Source: an uncultured Lachnospiraceae bacterium (lineage in GTDB: Bacteria > Bacillota > Clostridia > Lachnospirales > Lachnospiraceae). Taken from it: a DNA stretch of 64,000 nucleotides. The position numbers were made by a program, and so were the translations under genes. Of this stretch, positions 1-9,529 are shown piece by piece. The notes beneath the pieces were generated by a model. It saw only the letters and a program-made list of their open reading frames with translations, was not told the DNA's origin and did no database searches. Location of the stretch: contig CALWBQ010000031.1 in NCBI GenBank assembly GCA_944376125.1, positions 1 through 64,000 of the forward strand, in the 5' to 3' direction. Within the stretch, counting starts at the first letter, position 1. Every line of letters starts with the position of its first letter.

Positions 1-12
1 ATACTAGCCATG

Positions 13-90
13 CGGAAATACATCCTTTCTTGTTTTGTTTTTGTTTGGTCGCTAAAACTATAACACAGAAAATGTATTTCCGTCTTTTTA
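13..90 (+). terminator. Possible terminator of a gene left of the window
   Basis: An 11-bp perfect inverted repeat (13-23 and 72-82) is followed by TCTTTTT. The 48-nt loop is unusually long for an intrinsic terminator, so this is a weak call. Nothing else is recognisable before the tyrS promoter. Confidence 0.3.
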
Positions 91-156
91 ATTATTCAGT
101 TGTAACACATGTATTGTAAACCTACAATCTATTCTGATCCCTTTTGCTAAAAGAAC

Positions 157-185
157 TTGACAAATGAAAAGGATTTTCCTATAAT
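157..185 (+). promoter_or_regulatory. Sigma-A promoter of tyrS
   Basis: TTGACA at 157-162 and TATAAT at 180-185 with exactly 17 nt between them, a full consensus promoter. It fires into the T-box leader. Confidence 0.85.
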
Positions 186-191
186 ACCAAT

Positions 192-519
192 TAACTTTAA
201 CAGAGAACAGGCAAAGATGGGAAGAAGTAACCACCTGCAGCAGCACACAGAAAGCAGCCGGAGGATGAGAGGCGCGTGGAAAGCAGATGGCGAATACATC
301 CCTGAGCTTCACACCGAACACAGAGATTGCCGGGAAAGCTATCGGGAGTATCTGAACAGTAGGCTGTGACGGGATCGGTGCACGTTACTGCATCCAGGTA
401 TTGATTTGTGCTGAGAGCACAGGATCTGTACCGGCGGAGGCTGTGCGGTGCGAGCTGCCAGCGAATAAAGGTGGTAACACGGGTTTGAACCTCGTCCTTT
501 TTAGGACGAGGCTTTTTTT
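192..519 (+). ncRNA. T-box leader (tyrosine)
   Basis: The roughly 330-nt leader between promoter and tyrS has the T-box signature AAAGGTGGTAACACGGG (468-484), whose core pairs with the uncharged tRNA acceptor end. It ends in a terminator of 9-bp stem CCTCGTCCT/AGGACGAGG (490-511) followed by seven T. A GTGGAAA-like stem I segment lies near 274-282, and a TAC triplet at 295-297 sits where the specifier codon is expected, matching Tyr. Low charged tRNA-Tyr should favour the antiterminator. The specifier position is inferred by eye, not from folding. Confidence 0.88.
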
Positions 520-614
520 ATTTCATAGGGAACTGCGCTCTCTATGAAACAAAATGTTCTGCGGGAACCGCACATCTTTGTCAGAACTCAAATTTAGTAA
601 AAGGAGTATGGACA

Positions 615-1838
615 ATGGGAGTATATGAAGAATTAGTTGCAAGAGGGCTGATCGCCCAGGTGACAAATGAGGAAGAGATCAAGAAGATGGTAAACGAGGG
701 GAAGGCGGTGTTTTATATCGGTTTTGATCCGACCGCAGACAGTCTCCATGTAGGCCATTTTATGGCATTGTGTCTGATGAAGCGGCTTCAGATGGCTGGA
801 AACAAGCCTATTGCGCTGATCGGAGGGGGAACCGGAATGATCGGAGACCCATCTGGGAGAAGCGATATGCGCCAGATGATGACCACGGAGACGATTGAAC
901 ACAACTGCGAGTGCTTTAAAAAGCAGATGAGCCGTTTTATAGACTTTTCTGATGGGAAGGCTTTGATGGTCAATAATGCTGAGTGGCTGACCAATTTAAA
1001 TTATATCGAATTTCTCAGAGAGGTAGGACCGCATTTTTCCGTTAATTGGATGCTCCGGGCAGAGTGTTATAAGCAGCGCATGGAGAAGGGACTCAGCTTT
1101 TTAGAGTTCAATTACATGATTATGCAGAGTTATGATTTCTATATGCTGTTCCAGAAGTATGGATGCAACATGCAGTTCGGCGGGGATGACCAGTGGAGCA
1201 ATATGCTGGGAGGAACGGAACTGATTCGCCGTAAACTGGGAAAAGATGCTCATGCTATGACAATTACCCTGCTTCTGAATTCTGAGGGAAAGAAGATGGG
1301 CAAGACTCAGTCCGGAGCTGTGTGGCTGGATCCCAACAAGACAACGCCGTTTGAATTTTACCAATACTGGAGAAACGTGGCTGACGCCGATGTCTTAAAG
1401 TGTCTGCGGATGCTGACGTTCCTTCCCCTGGAGCAGATTGATGAGATGGATCAATGGGAAGGCAGCCAGTTAAATGAGGCCAAGGAGATTCTGGCATATG
1501 AGCTGACAGCACTGGTTCACGGAGAAGAGGAGGCTGTTAAGGCTAAAGAGGCATCCAGAGCTCTGTTCTCCAGCGGAAATGCAGCCAATATGCCGACCTA
1601 TGAGGTGGCAGAGGAGGACTTTACTGATGGAACGATTGATATTTTGACTCTGGTTCATAAGTCCGGCCTGTGTGCTTCCCGCTCCGACGCCAGAAGAAAT
1701 GTGGAACAGGGCGGTGTGTCTGTGGACGGAGAGCAAGTGAAAGACACAAGAAAGACTTACACCAAAGAAGAACTGACCGGTGAAGGAAAGGTTATTAAGA
1801 GAGGCAAAAAGAACTTTATGAAGGTGATTGCCAAATAA
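615..1838 (+). CDS. tyrS: Tyrosyl-tRNA synthetase
   Basis: Cytoplasmic class I aminoacyl-tRNA synthetase that charges tRNA-Tyr. The 407 residues match the bacterial family length. The HIGH signature is HVGH (residues 45-48), the KMSKS loop is KMGKT (227-231), and the tyrosine-pocket region FGGDDQW is present. An S4-like RNA-binding domain fills the last 60-70 residues. The ATG at 615 follows AAAGGAG at suitable spacing; the ATG at 608 is out of frame. It is controlled by the T-box leader directly upstream and appears to be the main product of that transcript. Confidence 0.97.
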   Translation: MGVYEELVARGLIAQVTNEEEIKKMVNEGKAVFYIGFDPTADSLHVGHFMALCLMKRLQMAGNKPIALIGGGTGMIGDPSGRSDMRQMMTTETIEHNCECFKKQMSRFIDFSDGKALMVNNAEWLTNLNYIEFLREVGPHFSVNWMLRAECYKQRMEKGLSFLEFNYMIMQSYDFYMLFQKYGCNMQFGGDDQWSNMLGGTELIRRKLGKDAHAMTITLLLNSEGKKMGKTQSGAVWLDPNKTTPFEFYQYWRNVADADVLKCLRMLTFLPLEQIDEMDQWEGSQLNEAKEILAYELTALVHGEEEAVKAKEASRALFSSGNAANMPTYEVAEEDFTDGTIDILTLVHKSGLCASRSDARRNVEQGGVSVDGEQVKDTRKTYTKEELTGEGKVIKRGKKNFMKVIAK

Positions 1839-1878
1839 CAGAATCAATACGTATCTGATATTGGGGTGAAAAGCTGCT

Positions 1879-2622
1879 GTGAAATGGAGAATAGTAAGGA
1901 GGGCAGCGGCGGTTCTCTTAACCGCTGCTCTGTCGATAGGAAGTGCCGTCCCTTCCATAGCTGCCGGATGGGTGCAGGATGATGCCGGCTGGCGGTATCA
2001 GCGGGATGACGGGAGTTGTCCGGTGAACACTTGGTGGCAGGATGAAGACGGTATGTGGTACCTGTTTGATGAGAGTGGATATATCTATTCGGGATGCTAT
2101 CGGCTGGTGGATGGTGTGCTCTATCCTTTCCTCAGCAATGGAATGTGGGCCGGTACGGTGTTTACAGACATTGTCCCAGGTTCCTGGAACGGAAATGTCT
2201 ATACCAATGAATGGTCAGGATTTTCTATAACAGCTCCGGATGGGACAGTTCAGCAGAACAATCTCGATTATGTCATGCTGGCTGGGAATTCTGTACAGGA
2301 ATTCTATTTTATGATTCCTGGCAGTATAGGGGGCTATGTCCAGCTGTATTATCAGGATGTCGGAGCTCTGCCGGACATAACAGATCAGCAGTATCTGTCG
2401 GTCGTCGCTCTGACGATGGCCAATCTGGGTCTGGAGGTCTCAGATACCGGGAGCGTTAGCCTGAATGGAAAAGAATATACGAAGATTTCTTCTAATCTTT
2501 CTGGTGCACTCTTTATGGACTGCTATTTTCGCAAGGTTGGCCATTATATGGAAAATTTGCTGCTGGTTTACGCAGTGGGAGACAGGGAAGCTGCGGCGCA
2601 GATTGTGGCATCTGTCCGATAG
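1879..2622 (+). CDS. Secreted protein with N-terminal wall-binding-type repeats
   Basis: A 247-residue protein of unknown function. A GTG start at 1879 is chosen because GGGGTG lies 10 nt upstream and a clean signal peptide follows (basic MKWRIVRR, hydrophobic core, cleavage near SIAAG). Right after the signal come two aromatic/glycine repeats of the choline- or glucan-binding type (WVQDDAGWRY, DEDGMWYLFDESGYI), which suggest attachment to wall polymers. The C-terminal 150 residues match no family I can name. It lies 40 nt after tyrS and is closed by a terminator, so it may be cotranscribed with tyrS. Outside the cell is the likely location. Confidence 0.75.
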   Translation: MKWRIVRRAAAVLLTAALSIGSAVPSIAAGWVQDDAGWRYQRDDGSCPVNTWWQDEDGMWYLFDESGYIYSGCYRLVDGVLYPFLSNGMWAGTVFTDIVPGSWNGNVYTNEWSGFSITAPDGTVQQNNLDYVMLAGNSVQEFYFMIPGSIGGYVQLYYQDVGALPDITDQQYLSVVALTMANLGLEVSDTGSVSLNGKEYTKISSNLSGALFMDCYFRKVGHYMENLLLVYAVGDREAAAQIVASVR

Positions 2623-2671
2623 GACAACTGGAAAAAATATGGGAAGAGGGAGTGCACCCGACCCTTGTGAG

Positions 2672-2715
2672 AGCGTTCTGCCTGACGGAGTAGTCTGTCG
2701 GGCAGAACGCTTTTT
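2672..2715 (+). terminator. Intrinsic terminator after the secreted protein gene
   Basis: Perfect 11-bp stem AGCGTTCTGCC/GGCAGAACGCT (2672-2682 and 2701-2711) followed by TTTT. It separates tyrS and the secreted protein from the amino-sugar operon. Confidence 0.85.
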
Positions 2716-2736
2716 GCCTAATTTATCATTATTAAA

Positions 2737-2765
2737 TTGACAAAGATAAAAGAAACAGGTATAAT
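2737..2765 (+). promoter_or_regulatory. Sigma-A promoter of the amino-sugar operon
   Basis: TTGACA at 2737-2742, a 17-nt spacer, and TATAAT at 2760-2765: a perfect consensus. The 2623-2931 gap holds the preceding terminator, this promoter, an inverted repeat (next entry) and a purine-rich leader of about 140 nt with no evident structure. A promoter this strong normally needs repression. Confidence 0.85.
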
Positions 2766-2794
2766 CTAATTAATCCTTTTTTAGGACTAATTAG
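2766..2794 (+). promoter_or_regulatory. Candidate operator at the transcription start of the amino-sugar operon
   Basis: Two 11-nt arms CTAATTAATCC (2766-2776) and GGACTAATTAG (2784-2794) form an inverted repeat with one mismatch around a 7-nt T-rich centre, beginning right after the -10. The half site ACTAA/TTAGT resembles that of the ROK repressor XylR, and this operon ends with a ROK regulator, which is therefore the obvious candidate ligand. Binding is inferred. Confidence 0.55.
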
Positions 2795-2931
2795 GCGAGA
2801 CGAAACGGGACAAGCTAATAAAAGAGAAAGAGGTGGGTGTAAAGGCAAAAAATGAGATGAACAAGACAGGGGTAAAGAGAAACTAAAAAGAGAAAACAGA
2901 AAGGCCGTTGCGGCGGCAGAAGGGAGACTGT

Positions 2932-4185
2932 ATGAGGAAATGGGACAAAAAGAAAATTATAATAGTATCGCTGGCGGTTCTGGGAACAGCCGTATTGGGA
3001 GCCGGGTGTGGGAAACAACAGGCAGCAGGAGGGAATGCGCAGGAGACGATTGAATTTTGGACAATCTCTCTCCAGCCCACGTTTAATGACTATTTTGAGA
3101 CACTGTTCTCTGAATTTGAGAAGGAAAATCCGGGAGTCACAGTTGAGTGGAAAGACTATCCGAAGGATACGATACAGGAAAAGCTGCTGACTGCCATTGC
3201 CAGCGGAAACGCTCCGGATGTGGTGAATGTAAATGCAGACATGGCGCTGACGTTGGGAAAGAAGAATGCCCTTGCCAATGCAGAGGAGTATATTTCAGAC
3301 GAAGTAAAAGATTCATTCTTTGAAGGAATCTACGAGGCAGCACGGGTAGACGGAGCAATGACAGCGCTCCCATGGTACACGACGATTCCGGTTATTTACA
3401 TTAATGAAGCGCTACTGGAGGAGGCTGGAATTCCAACAGACAATTATCCGTCCACTACAGAGGAGTTTTATAACTGGGCTATTGATATAACGGAAAAGAC
3501 TGGACTCTATGGGACTGCCATGGAGGCGAATATCCGGGAAATTTTGGGCTCTGCCGGCCTTCCGGTTTTTAACGGAGACTACACAGAATTGGTGATCAAT
3601 ACTCCCGAAGCTGTGAAGGTGATTCAGCAATTCCAGAAGCTGTACGATACGGAAGCAAATCCCAAGGAAAATCTGGATCAGGAGGCTCGGGCGCAGTTGT
3701 ACAGCTCTAAGCAGGTGGTATCGGTGTATTCCGGAACTACATTTGTGAACAAGTTCAAGACTACGGCTCCGGATGTGTACGAGAATACTGCTGTGATCCC
3801 GGTGCCGTTTAAGAGCAATGTTTCTACGACGATGTATCTGAGTGTGCCGCAGGAGTCCAAGAATAGAGAACTGGCTTTCAAGTTTGCGGAATATGTGGCC
3901 AGTGCGGAGAGCCAGCTTAGCTTTTCTAAGACGGCCAATACGCTGCCGTCTACAAAGGCAACAGTGGAAGATCCATTTTTCAAGGAGAGCGATGGCAGTC
4001 TGGAAGCAGAGATTAAGCTGTCAGCGGTAGCAAGCCTGACGAAGGCAGTGGAAACACCGGTTCCGCAGCATATTCTGGATAAAGTGAACCGGGATCTGCA
4101 GGATATCCTGTTCAACGGGAAGGATGTGCAGGCAGGCTTGGATCAGATCGTGGAGGAAGTCAACAAGCAGCTTCAGGAGCAATAA
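2932..4185 (+). CDS. ABC transporter sugar-binding lipoprotein (CUT1 type)
   Basis: Extracytoplasmic solute-binding protein, family 1, 417 residues from the ATG at 2932. That start is preferred over an in-frame ATG at 2908 because AAGGGAG (2920-2926) lies just upstream and it begins a proper lipoprotein signal: basic MRKWDKKK, a hydrophobic stretch, then LGAGC with the lipidated Cys at residue 26. The mature part has the typical start (TIEFWTI) and PWYTT-type hinge of sugar binders. It is the first gene of the amino-sugar operon, so the ligand is probably an amino sugar or a small oligosaccharide of one; the sequence cannot fix which. Confidence 0.9.
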   Translation: MRKWDKKKIIIVSLAVLGTAVLGAGCGKQQAAGGNAQETIEFWTISLQPTFNDYFETLFSEFEKENPGVTVEWKDYPKDTIQEKLLTAIASGNAPDVVNVNADMALTLGKKNALANAEEYISDEVKDSFFEGIYEAARVDGAMTALPWYTTIPVIYINEALLEEAGIPTDNYPSTTEEFYNWAIDITEKTGLYGTAMEANIREILGSAGLPVFNGDYTELVINTPEAVKVIQQFQKLYDTEANPKENLDQEARAQLYSSKQVVSVYSGTTFVNKFKTTAPDVYENTAVIPVPFKSNVSTTMYLSVPQESKNRELAFKFAEYVASAESQLSFSKTANTLPSTKATVEDPFFKESDGSLEAEIKLSAVASLTKAVETPVPQHILDKVNRDLQDILFNGKDVQAGLDQIVEEVNKQLQEQ

Positions 4186-4206
4186 GAGGAAAGGACTCGA
4201 TGAACT

Positions 4207-5091
4207 TTGGGAAAGATGAAGAAAAGAAAAAAATGGCTCCGCTCTGAGGCCGCCTGGGCCTGGGGAATGATGCTTCCGGGACTGTTGGTGCTGACGGTGT
4301 TTGTGTTCTGGCCGCTTATTTACAGCCTTCCTCTGGCGTTCACCGACTATTCGGTGGTAGGGGAAATGAAATTTGTCGGAACAAAAAATTTTGAGAGGGC
4401 ATTTTCCGATCCGGATTTTATCGCGTCTCTGACAAATTCGATCCAATACGTTTTGGTTGTCCCGGTGATCCAAATGGCTTCCATGGCCTTTGCTGTGGCG
4501 CTGAATCAGAAGATCCGGGGGGTTAAGGTGTTCAGGACTCTTTACTATTTTCCTGTAGTGACTTCCACTGTGGCAGTATCGATTGTATGGAGCTGGCTTT
4601 TCAGCAGCGGGGGGCTGGTAAACCAGCTCCTCCTGGATGCCCATATTATCTCGGAGAAAGTGAACTGGCTGTCTGATGACAGCACAGCGCTCTGGGTTTT
4701 GATGTTTATTACCACCTGGAAAGGCGTAGGATACTACATGGTGATTTATTTGGCCGGGCTTCAGTCGATTCCCGGCGAACTGATTGAAGCGGCAAGAATT
4801 GACCGGGCCGGAACGCTCCAGATCTTTTTTAAGATTTTAGTGCCGCTGCTGAAGCCGCAGGTAGTAATGTGTTCCCTGCTCAGTGTGATGAGTGCCATTA
4901 AAGTGTTTGACGAGCCATTTGTCCTGACCAAGGGAGGGCCGGGAAACTCAACGCTGACGGCCAGCCTGTATATCTACCAGAATGGATTCCAAAATTTTGA
5001 CTTTGGATATGCAGCGGCATTAAGCCTGATTTTAAGCGTCATCATCCTGTTTTTCAGTTTGCTGGTGAATGCTTATAACCGGAGGAAGTAA
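4207..5091 (+). CDS. ABC sugar transporter permease (MalF/UgpA-like)
   Basis: Integral membrane permease of about 294 residues with six predicted helices and the cytoplasmic EAA loop (EAARIDRAG, near residue 194) that docks the ATPase. The frame begins with TTG at 4207, about 10 nt after AGGAAAGG; an in-frame ATG at 4216 (MKKRKKW) is the alternative, and the ATG at 4200 is out of frame. It forms a heterodimer with the next gene product. No ATPase gene lies in the operon, as is usual for Firmicutes CUT1 systems that share an MsmX/MsmK-type ATPase encoded elsewhere. Confidence 0.9.
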   Translation: MGKMKKRKKWLRSEAAWAWGMMLPGLLVLTVFVFWPLIYSLPLAFTDYSVVGEMKFVGTKNFERAFSDPDFIASLTNSIQYVLVVPVIQMASMAFAVALNQKIRGVKVFRTLYYFPVVTSTVAVSIVWSWLFSSGGLVNQLLLDAHIISEKVNWLSDDSTALWVLMFITTWKGVGYYMVIYLAGLQSIPGELIEAARIDRAGTLQIFFKILVPLLKPQVVMCSLLSVMSAIKVFDEPFVLTKGGPGNSTLTASLYIYQNGFQNFDFGYAAALSLILSVIILFFSLLVNAYNRRK

Positions 5092-5102
5092 AGGAGATTG
5101 GG

Positions 5103-5921
5103 ATGAAAAGAAACGTAAAAAAAATTGTGCTTTATCTGATCCTGATTGGGATCAGTATCCTGATGGTGGGGCCCTTTGTCTGGCTTCTGCTTTCCTCGTT
5201 GCTCCCAAACACGAATGTGTACGATTTTCCAAACAATGTGCGGCTGGAAAATTTTTCGATTTCCAACTTTACAGGTGTGTTCGAGTTTATAGATTTTGGC
5301 AGTTTTATCCTGAATACCGTGCTGATCTCAGGGAGCAGCGTGCTGCTAAATGCCCTTCTGGCGAGCTTGACGGCATATCCTCTGGCGAAGCTGAATTTTA
5401 AAGGGAAAAACCTGGTTTTTACAATTATTATATCCGCCATGATCGTGCCGGCTACGGCCGCCATGGTAGTCAACTATCTGACTATCACAAAGCTGGGATT
5501 GGGGGATACGTATCTTGGCGTGATCTTGCCGACCTCTGTGACAATAATCAATATTTTCAACATGCGCCAAGGCTTTCTCAGCGTCCCGGATTCAATCCGG
5601 GAGTCAGGAAAGATGGATGGGGCCAGTGAGTGGAAAATCTTTACGGCCCTGGTCATGCCAATGGTAAAGCCAAATCTGGCAGTAGTGATTTTGTTCCAAT
5701 TTATGGCTAGCTGGAATGATTTTTTGTGGCCGATGATCGTACTGAATGATACTGGAAAATACCCGTTGTCTGCAGCTCTGACAATGCTGAACGGACAGTT
5801 CGCATATAATTTTGGGTGGGTAGCTGCAGGGACGGTGCTGTCCATTATCCCGACCTTAGTGATTTTTGTATTGACGCAGGACATGTTTGTAGATGGGGTA
5901 AGCGGAGCAAATAAAGGATGA
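5103..5921 (+). CDS. ABC sugar transporter permease (MalG/UgpE-like)
   Basis: Second permease of the importer, 272 residues, six predicted helices, with an EAA-type loop at about residue 167 (ESGKMDGAS followed by a MVKPN segment). The ATG at 5103 follows AAGGAGATTGGG. It lies 11 nt after the first permease and 13 nt before the DUF4127 gene, consistent with a single transcript. Partners are the lipoprotein at 2932 and the permease at 4207. Confidence 0.92.
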   Translation: MKRNVKKIVLYLILIGISILMVGPFVWLLLSSLLPNTNVYDFPNNVRLENFSISNFTGVFEFIDFGSFILNTVLISGSSVLLNALLASLTAYPLAKLNFKGKNLVFTIIISAMIVPATAAMVVNYLTITKLGLGDTYLGVILPTSVTIINIFNMRQGFLSVPDSIRESGKMDGASEWKIFTALVMPMVKPNLAVVILFQFMASWNDFLWPMIVLNDTGKYPLSAALTMLNGQFAYNFGWVAAGTVLSIIPTLVIFVLTQDMFVDGVSGANKG

Positions 5922-5934
5922 AAGGAACGAGGAT

Positions 5935-7470
5935 ATGAACAAGATATTGTATGTTCCATTGGATGAGAGGCCATGTAATTACGCAAACATTGAGCGGATG
6001 TTTCGGGCAGTACAGGACATAGAGCTGGTAATTCTAGAGAAAGGGCTCCTTCCGGACAAGAAAAAACCGTCTGATACGGAGGCCGTTTGGCGATTTGTGG
6101 AGGAGAGGATTGGAGAGTGCAGCCATGCTGTGCTGTCAGCAGAGATGCTATTTTACGGAGGTCTGCTGCCGTCCAGGATCCATGGCAAGAAAGATGAAGA
6201 GGAGATCATACATTTTTCGAATCGCCTCCGGAGACTCAAAGAGGAGCATCTAGAGTGTCGGCTGTCAGCCTTCAGCCTGATCATGCGAACGCCCAGATAC
6301 AGCAGCAGCGAGCAGGAACCAGACTACTATGAGAAATATGGGGAACAGATTTTTCGTCTGGGCGTGTGCAGAGATAAGGAGAGCAGGGGCCTGCTGACGG
6401 AGGAGGAAAAAGCAGAATACCGGTCACTGAAAAAGGCAATTCCGGAGGCGGTGATCCGGGATTTTGAAGGCAGGAGGGCATATAATCAGAAACTGCTCTG
6501 CCAGATGGTGATGTTGGTGAAGGAAGGGGTTTTAGAAAATTTGGACATTCCTCAGGACGATTCCTTCCCCTATGGCTATACGGCCATGGATCAGAGAGAG
6601 ATTTATGCTTTGGTAAGGGAACAGGTTCTGGGCAGCCGGGTTCTGATGTATCCGGGAGCAGATGAAGCGGGCTATACTTTGACCGCCCGGGCGGTCAACC
6701 AGATTCGCAGGCGGGAACCGCTGATCTATAGTTTTTATTCCTCGATTTTTGGCGGGACAGTGGTTCCTAAGTACGAGGACCGGCCGATTGGAGAGAGCTT
6801 AAAGTCACACGTGCTGGCTGTCGGGGGAAGGCTCACGGAGGATCTGGAACATGCGGATGTGATTCTGGCCTACAATACTCCAGCCGGAAAGATGCTGGAG
6901 GCTGGGGAGCAGGATCAGGCGGGACTGGATTATGACCGGGAGAGAAATCTGCCGTATTTTGTCAGGGAGATTGTCCGGTACCTGGATCAGGGAAGGAATC
7001 TGTCTGTCTGCGACTGCGCTTATGCCAACGGCGGGGATTTCTATCTTATATCGCTGCTGGCCAGACTGACTGGCCGGATTATGGAGATAAAAAGCTATCA
7101 CGCGTGGAACACTAACTGCAATACGCTGGGGAGCGTTTTGGCTGAGTCATGCATATTTCTGGACGCTTCGGAGCACAGAATCAAGGAGAACTTGATATCC
7201 AGCATTTTTGAGGATGTGTTTTATGAGGGAAAAATCAGGAAAGAACTGATGGAACACTATCTGCCGGAACACCGGATGGTTTCTTATTTTGACATCAGGG
7301 CACAACGGGAAGAAATTACAGAGCTGGTTTCCAGGCGGGCTTTGGAGCTGTGTGGCCTGGTCCTGGGGGAGGGGCCGAAGCAGGAAATCGAGGAACTGTC
7401 GGTTGGATTTCCGTGGAACCGCCTGTTTAACGGGGATTTCCAGATCAGGCTGAGGGGAGGAGAGAAATGA
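5935..7470 (+). CDS. DUF4127 family protein
   Basis: A 511-residue soluble protein with no signal peptide or membrane segment. The N terminus MNKILYVPLDERPCN is the hallmark of the DUF4127 family, whose biochemical role is, to my knowledge, undefined. Conserved-looking polar motifs include LLPDKKKP, LFYGGLLPSR, MYPGADEAGYTL, CDCAYANGGD and HAWNTNCNTLG, which look like an enzyme active site. It lies between the sugar importer and the AGE epimerase and overlaps the latter by 4 nt (ATGA), so its product probably acts on the imported sugar. RBS AAAGGAACGAGG precedes the ATG. Confidence 0.85.
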   Translation: MNKILYVPLDERPCNYANIERMFRAVQDIELVILEKGLLPDKKKPSDTEAVWRFVEERIGECSHAVLSAEMLFYGGLLPSRIHGKKDEEEIIHFSNRLRRLKEEHLECRLSAFSLIMRTPRYSSSEQEPDYYEKYGEQIFRLGVCRDKESRGLLTEEEKAEYRSLKKAIPEAVIRDFEGRRAYNQKLLCQMVMLVKEGVLENLDIPQDDSFPYGYTAMDQREIYALVREQVLGSRVLMYPGADEAGYTLTARAVNQIRRREPLIYSFYSSIFGGTVVPKYEDRPIGESLKSHVLAVGGRLTEDLEHADVILAYNTPAGKMLEAGEQDQAGLDYDRERNLPYFVREIVRYLDQGRNLSVCDCAYANGGDFYLISLLARLTGRIMEIKSYHAWNTNCNTLGSVLAESCIFLDASEHRIKENLISSIFEDVFYEGKIRKELMEHYLPEHRMVSYFDIRAQREEITELVSRRALELCGLVLGEGPKQEIEELSVGFPWNRLFNGDFQIRLRGGEK

Positions 7471-8765
7471 ATCTTCTGAGTTTTTATAGAGAACAGGTGG
7501 AAAAGGAGATTCTGCCTTTTTGGATCAGGGCGTTTGACGAAGAGTGCGGAGGCGTGTTTACCTGCTTTGACAACGAAGGAAAACATCAGATGAGCACGGA
7601 CAAATATGTGTGGTCTCAGGGGCGGTATCTGTGGGTGGTCTCCAGAGCTTATGGGATGAGTGCCGGGGGAAAGCTGGATTCAGATTTGGAGACTTTAAAA
7701 TTCCGGGCGGATCGGACAATGGATTTTTTGAAGAAATACTGTCTGCTGCCTAATGGCGCCTGCTGTTTTCTCCTGACGCGGGAGGGGAGGACAAAGGCAG
7801 TCAGGCCGGGCACTCCCCTTGACCAGAGCATTTTTGCAGACTGCTTTGTAATTTTGGGGTTTGCAGAATATATGCGGGTATTTGACAAGAGGGAGGAACT
7901 ATTTGAGTGGACATGGAGACTGTATCAAAATGTAGAGGAGAGAATCATTGCAGGGACTTTTCGGACAGAGCCATATCCAGTTCCGGCCGGGATGAAATCC
8001 CATTCAGTTCCTATGATTCTGCTAAATGTGTCTCAGGAATTGAGACAGGCAGCCACTGGCTTTGATGCGGAGAAGGAGGCATATCTGGCTGAGAGAGAGC
8101 AGTGTCTGATGGAAGAGATTTTAAATGGATACTGTGACGGTGACGGGAGAATTGGAGAAGTTTTATTTCCGGATGGGACAAGGGATGACACGGTTTTGGC
8201 CAGACATCTGAATCCAGGACACTCGGTGGAGGATGCATGGTTTCTCGTGCACACAGCCAGAGAAGCGGGGAGAACAGATGCTGTGGACCAGGCGCGGAGA
8301 ATTGTCTTGAGAGCGCTTTCTATAGGATGGGACGAAGTATATGGCGGCCTGTTTCGCTATGTAGACTATGAATATGGAGTAAGGCCCCAGGGGAGAGATG
8401 GCGGGGGTGCCTTTTCTAAGCTGATTCGGGATACATGGGATTACAAGCTGTGGTGGCCCCACTCGGAGGCGCTTTACGCTCTGCTGCTTCTGGATTCTAT
8501 CTATAGGGAGCAGGAACTGGAGTCGTGGTATGCCAAGCTGCACAAGTATGTGTTTTCTACTTTTCCAAATCCAGACCGGGATATCGGAGAGTGGATCCAG
8601 ATCCGGCGCAGAGACGGAAAGCCGGAGGACCGGGTGGTTGCCCTTCCAGTGAAGGATCCCTACCATATTTTGAGAGACTTGTTTTTAATCATTGACCTAT
8701 TAAGCCATGATGCAGCTTTGGATACCAGGATCACTGCGGGAATGAAGGAATGGAGGAATGTATGA
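7467..8765 (+). CDS. AGE-family (N-acylglucosamine 2-epimerase type) epimerase/isomerase
   Basis: A 432-residue (alpha/alpha)6-barrel protein of the family that includes N-acylglucosamine 2-epimerase, cellobiose 2-epimerase and mannose isomerases. Family marks are YVWSQGRYLWV near the N terminus, NPGHSVEDAWF in the middle and WWPHSEALYALL near the C terminus, which supply the catalytic histidines. These enzymes act on unphosphorylated sugars, so this step should precede any phosphorylation. It is linked by ATGA overlaps to the genes on both sides. Whether the substrate is a monosaccharide or a disaccharide cannot be told. Confidence 0.85.
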   Translation: MNLLSFYREQVEKEILPFWIRAFDEECGGVFTCFDNEGKHQMSTDKYVWSQGRYLWVVSRAYGMSAGGKLDSDLETLKFRADRTMDFLKKYCLLPNGACCFLLTREGRTKAVRPGTPLDQSIFADCFVILGFAEYMRVFDKREELFEWTWRLYQNVEERIIAGTFRTEPYPVPAGMKSHSVPMILLNVSQELRQAATGFDAEKEAYLAEREQCLMEEILNGYCDGDGRIGEVLFPDGTRDDTVLARHLNPGHSVEDAWFLVHTAREAGRTDAVDQARRIVLRALSIGWDEVYGGLFRYVDYEYGVRPQGRDGGGAFSKLIRDTWDYKLWWPHSEALYALLLLDSIYREQELESWYAKLHKYVFSTFPNPDRDIGEWIQIRRRDGKPEDRVVALPVKDPYHILRDLFLIIDLLSHDAALDTRITAGMKEWRNV

Positions 8766-9529
8766 GCGGTTTGCGGTTAAATATCTGGTCGTTTGAAAAC
8801 AGAGAGAAAATGGGGATTGCCGCGGCCAGAGACACGGCAAAAAAGATTCAGGAGGCCATAGACAGAAAAGGAAGAGCGCGGGTCATTTTTGCGTCGGCGC
8901 CGTCTCAGGATGAAATGCTGGACTGCCTGAGCAGGGAGAACGTTGACTGGACAAAAGTGACTGCCTTTCACATGGACGAATACCTGGGATTAAAAGCAGG
9001 AGATGAGCGGCTGTTTGGCGCGTATATAAAAAAACATTTGTTTGACAAAATACCGATCGGAACGTATTTTCTGATTAATCCGGAGGATGACCCGGAGAAG
9101 GAAACCATGCGTTATGGGGAACTAATTCGGGAAGCACCTATAGATGTCTGCTGCATGGGAATTGGGGAGAACGGCCATCTGGCATTTAATGAGCCGGCAT
9201 ATGCTAATTTTAAAGATCCAGAAACGATGAAGCGGGTGGCTCTGGATGATGTCTGCCGGAGGCAGCAAGTGAATGACGGCTGTTTTTCTGACTTAAATCT
9301 TGTTCCGAGGGAAGCTCTGACCCTGACGATTCCAGTTTTAATGTCAGTTGGTTTTATTTGCTGCACAGTACCTGGTATTACAAAACGTGAGATTCTTCAC
9401 CGGGTTATTGCCTCCGATGTGGAAGAAAAAATTCCGGCGACTGTGTTAAAGCAGCACGAAAATTGCAGAATCTATACTGATCAGGATGTGATCGGTCATG
9501 GGCGGGATGATGGACATGGAGATTGTTGA
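8762..9529 (+). CDS. Glucosamine-6-phosphate deaminase/isomerase-like protein
   Basis: NagB-family cytoplasmic enzyme, 255 residues from ATG 8762, which overlaps the stop of the previous gene (ATGA) and follows GGAGG; an in-frame ATG at 8750 is less likely. Family motifs are HMDEYLGL and GIGENGHLAFNEP, and the C-terminal IPATVLKQH segment. NagB converts glucosamine-6-phosphate to fructose-6-phosphate and ammonia. The residues after NEP (AYANF) differ from the usual GTSF/ASS, so a related amino-sugar phosphate is possible. Confidence 0.85.
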   Translation: MSGLRLNIWSFENREKMGIAAARDTAKKIQEAIDRKGRARVIFASAPSQDEMLDCLSRENVDWTKVTAFHMDEYLGLKAGDERLFGAYIKKHLFDKIPIGTYFLINPEDDPEKETMRYGELIREAPIDVCCMGIGENGHLAFNEPAYANFKDPETMKRVALDDVCRRQQVNDGCFSDLNLVPREALTLTIPVLMSVGFICCTVPGITKREILHRVIASDVEEKIPATVLKQHENCRIYTDQDVIGHGRDDGHGDC

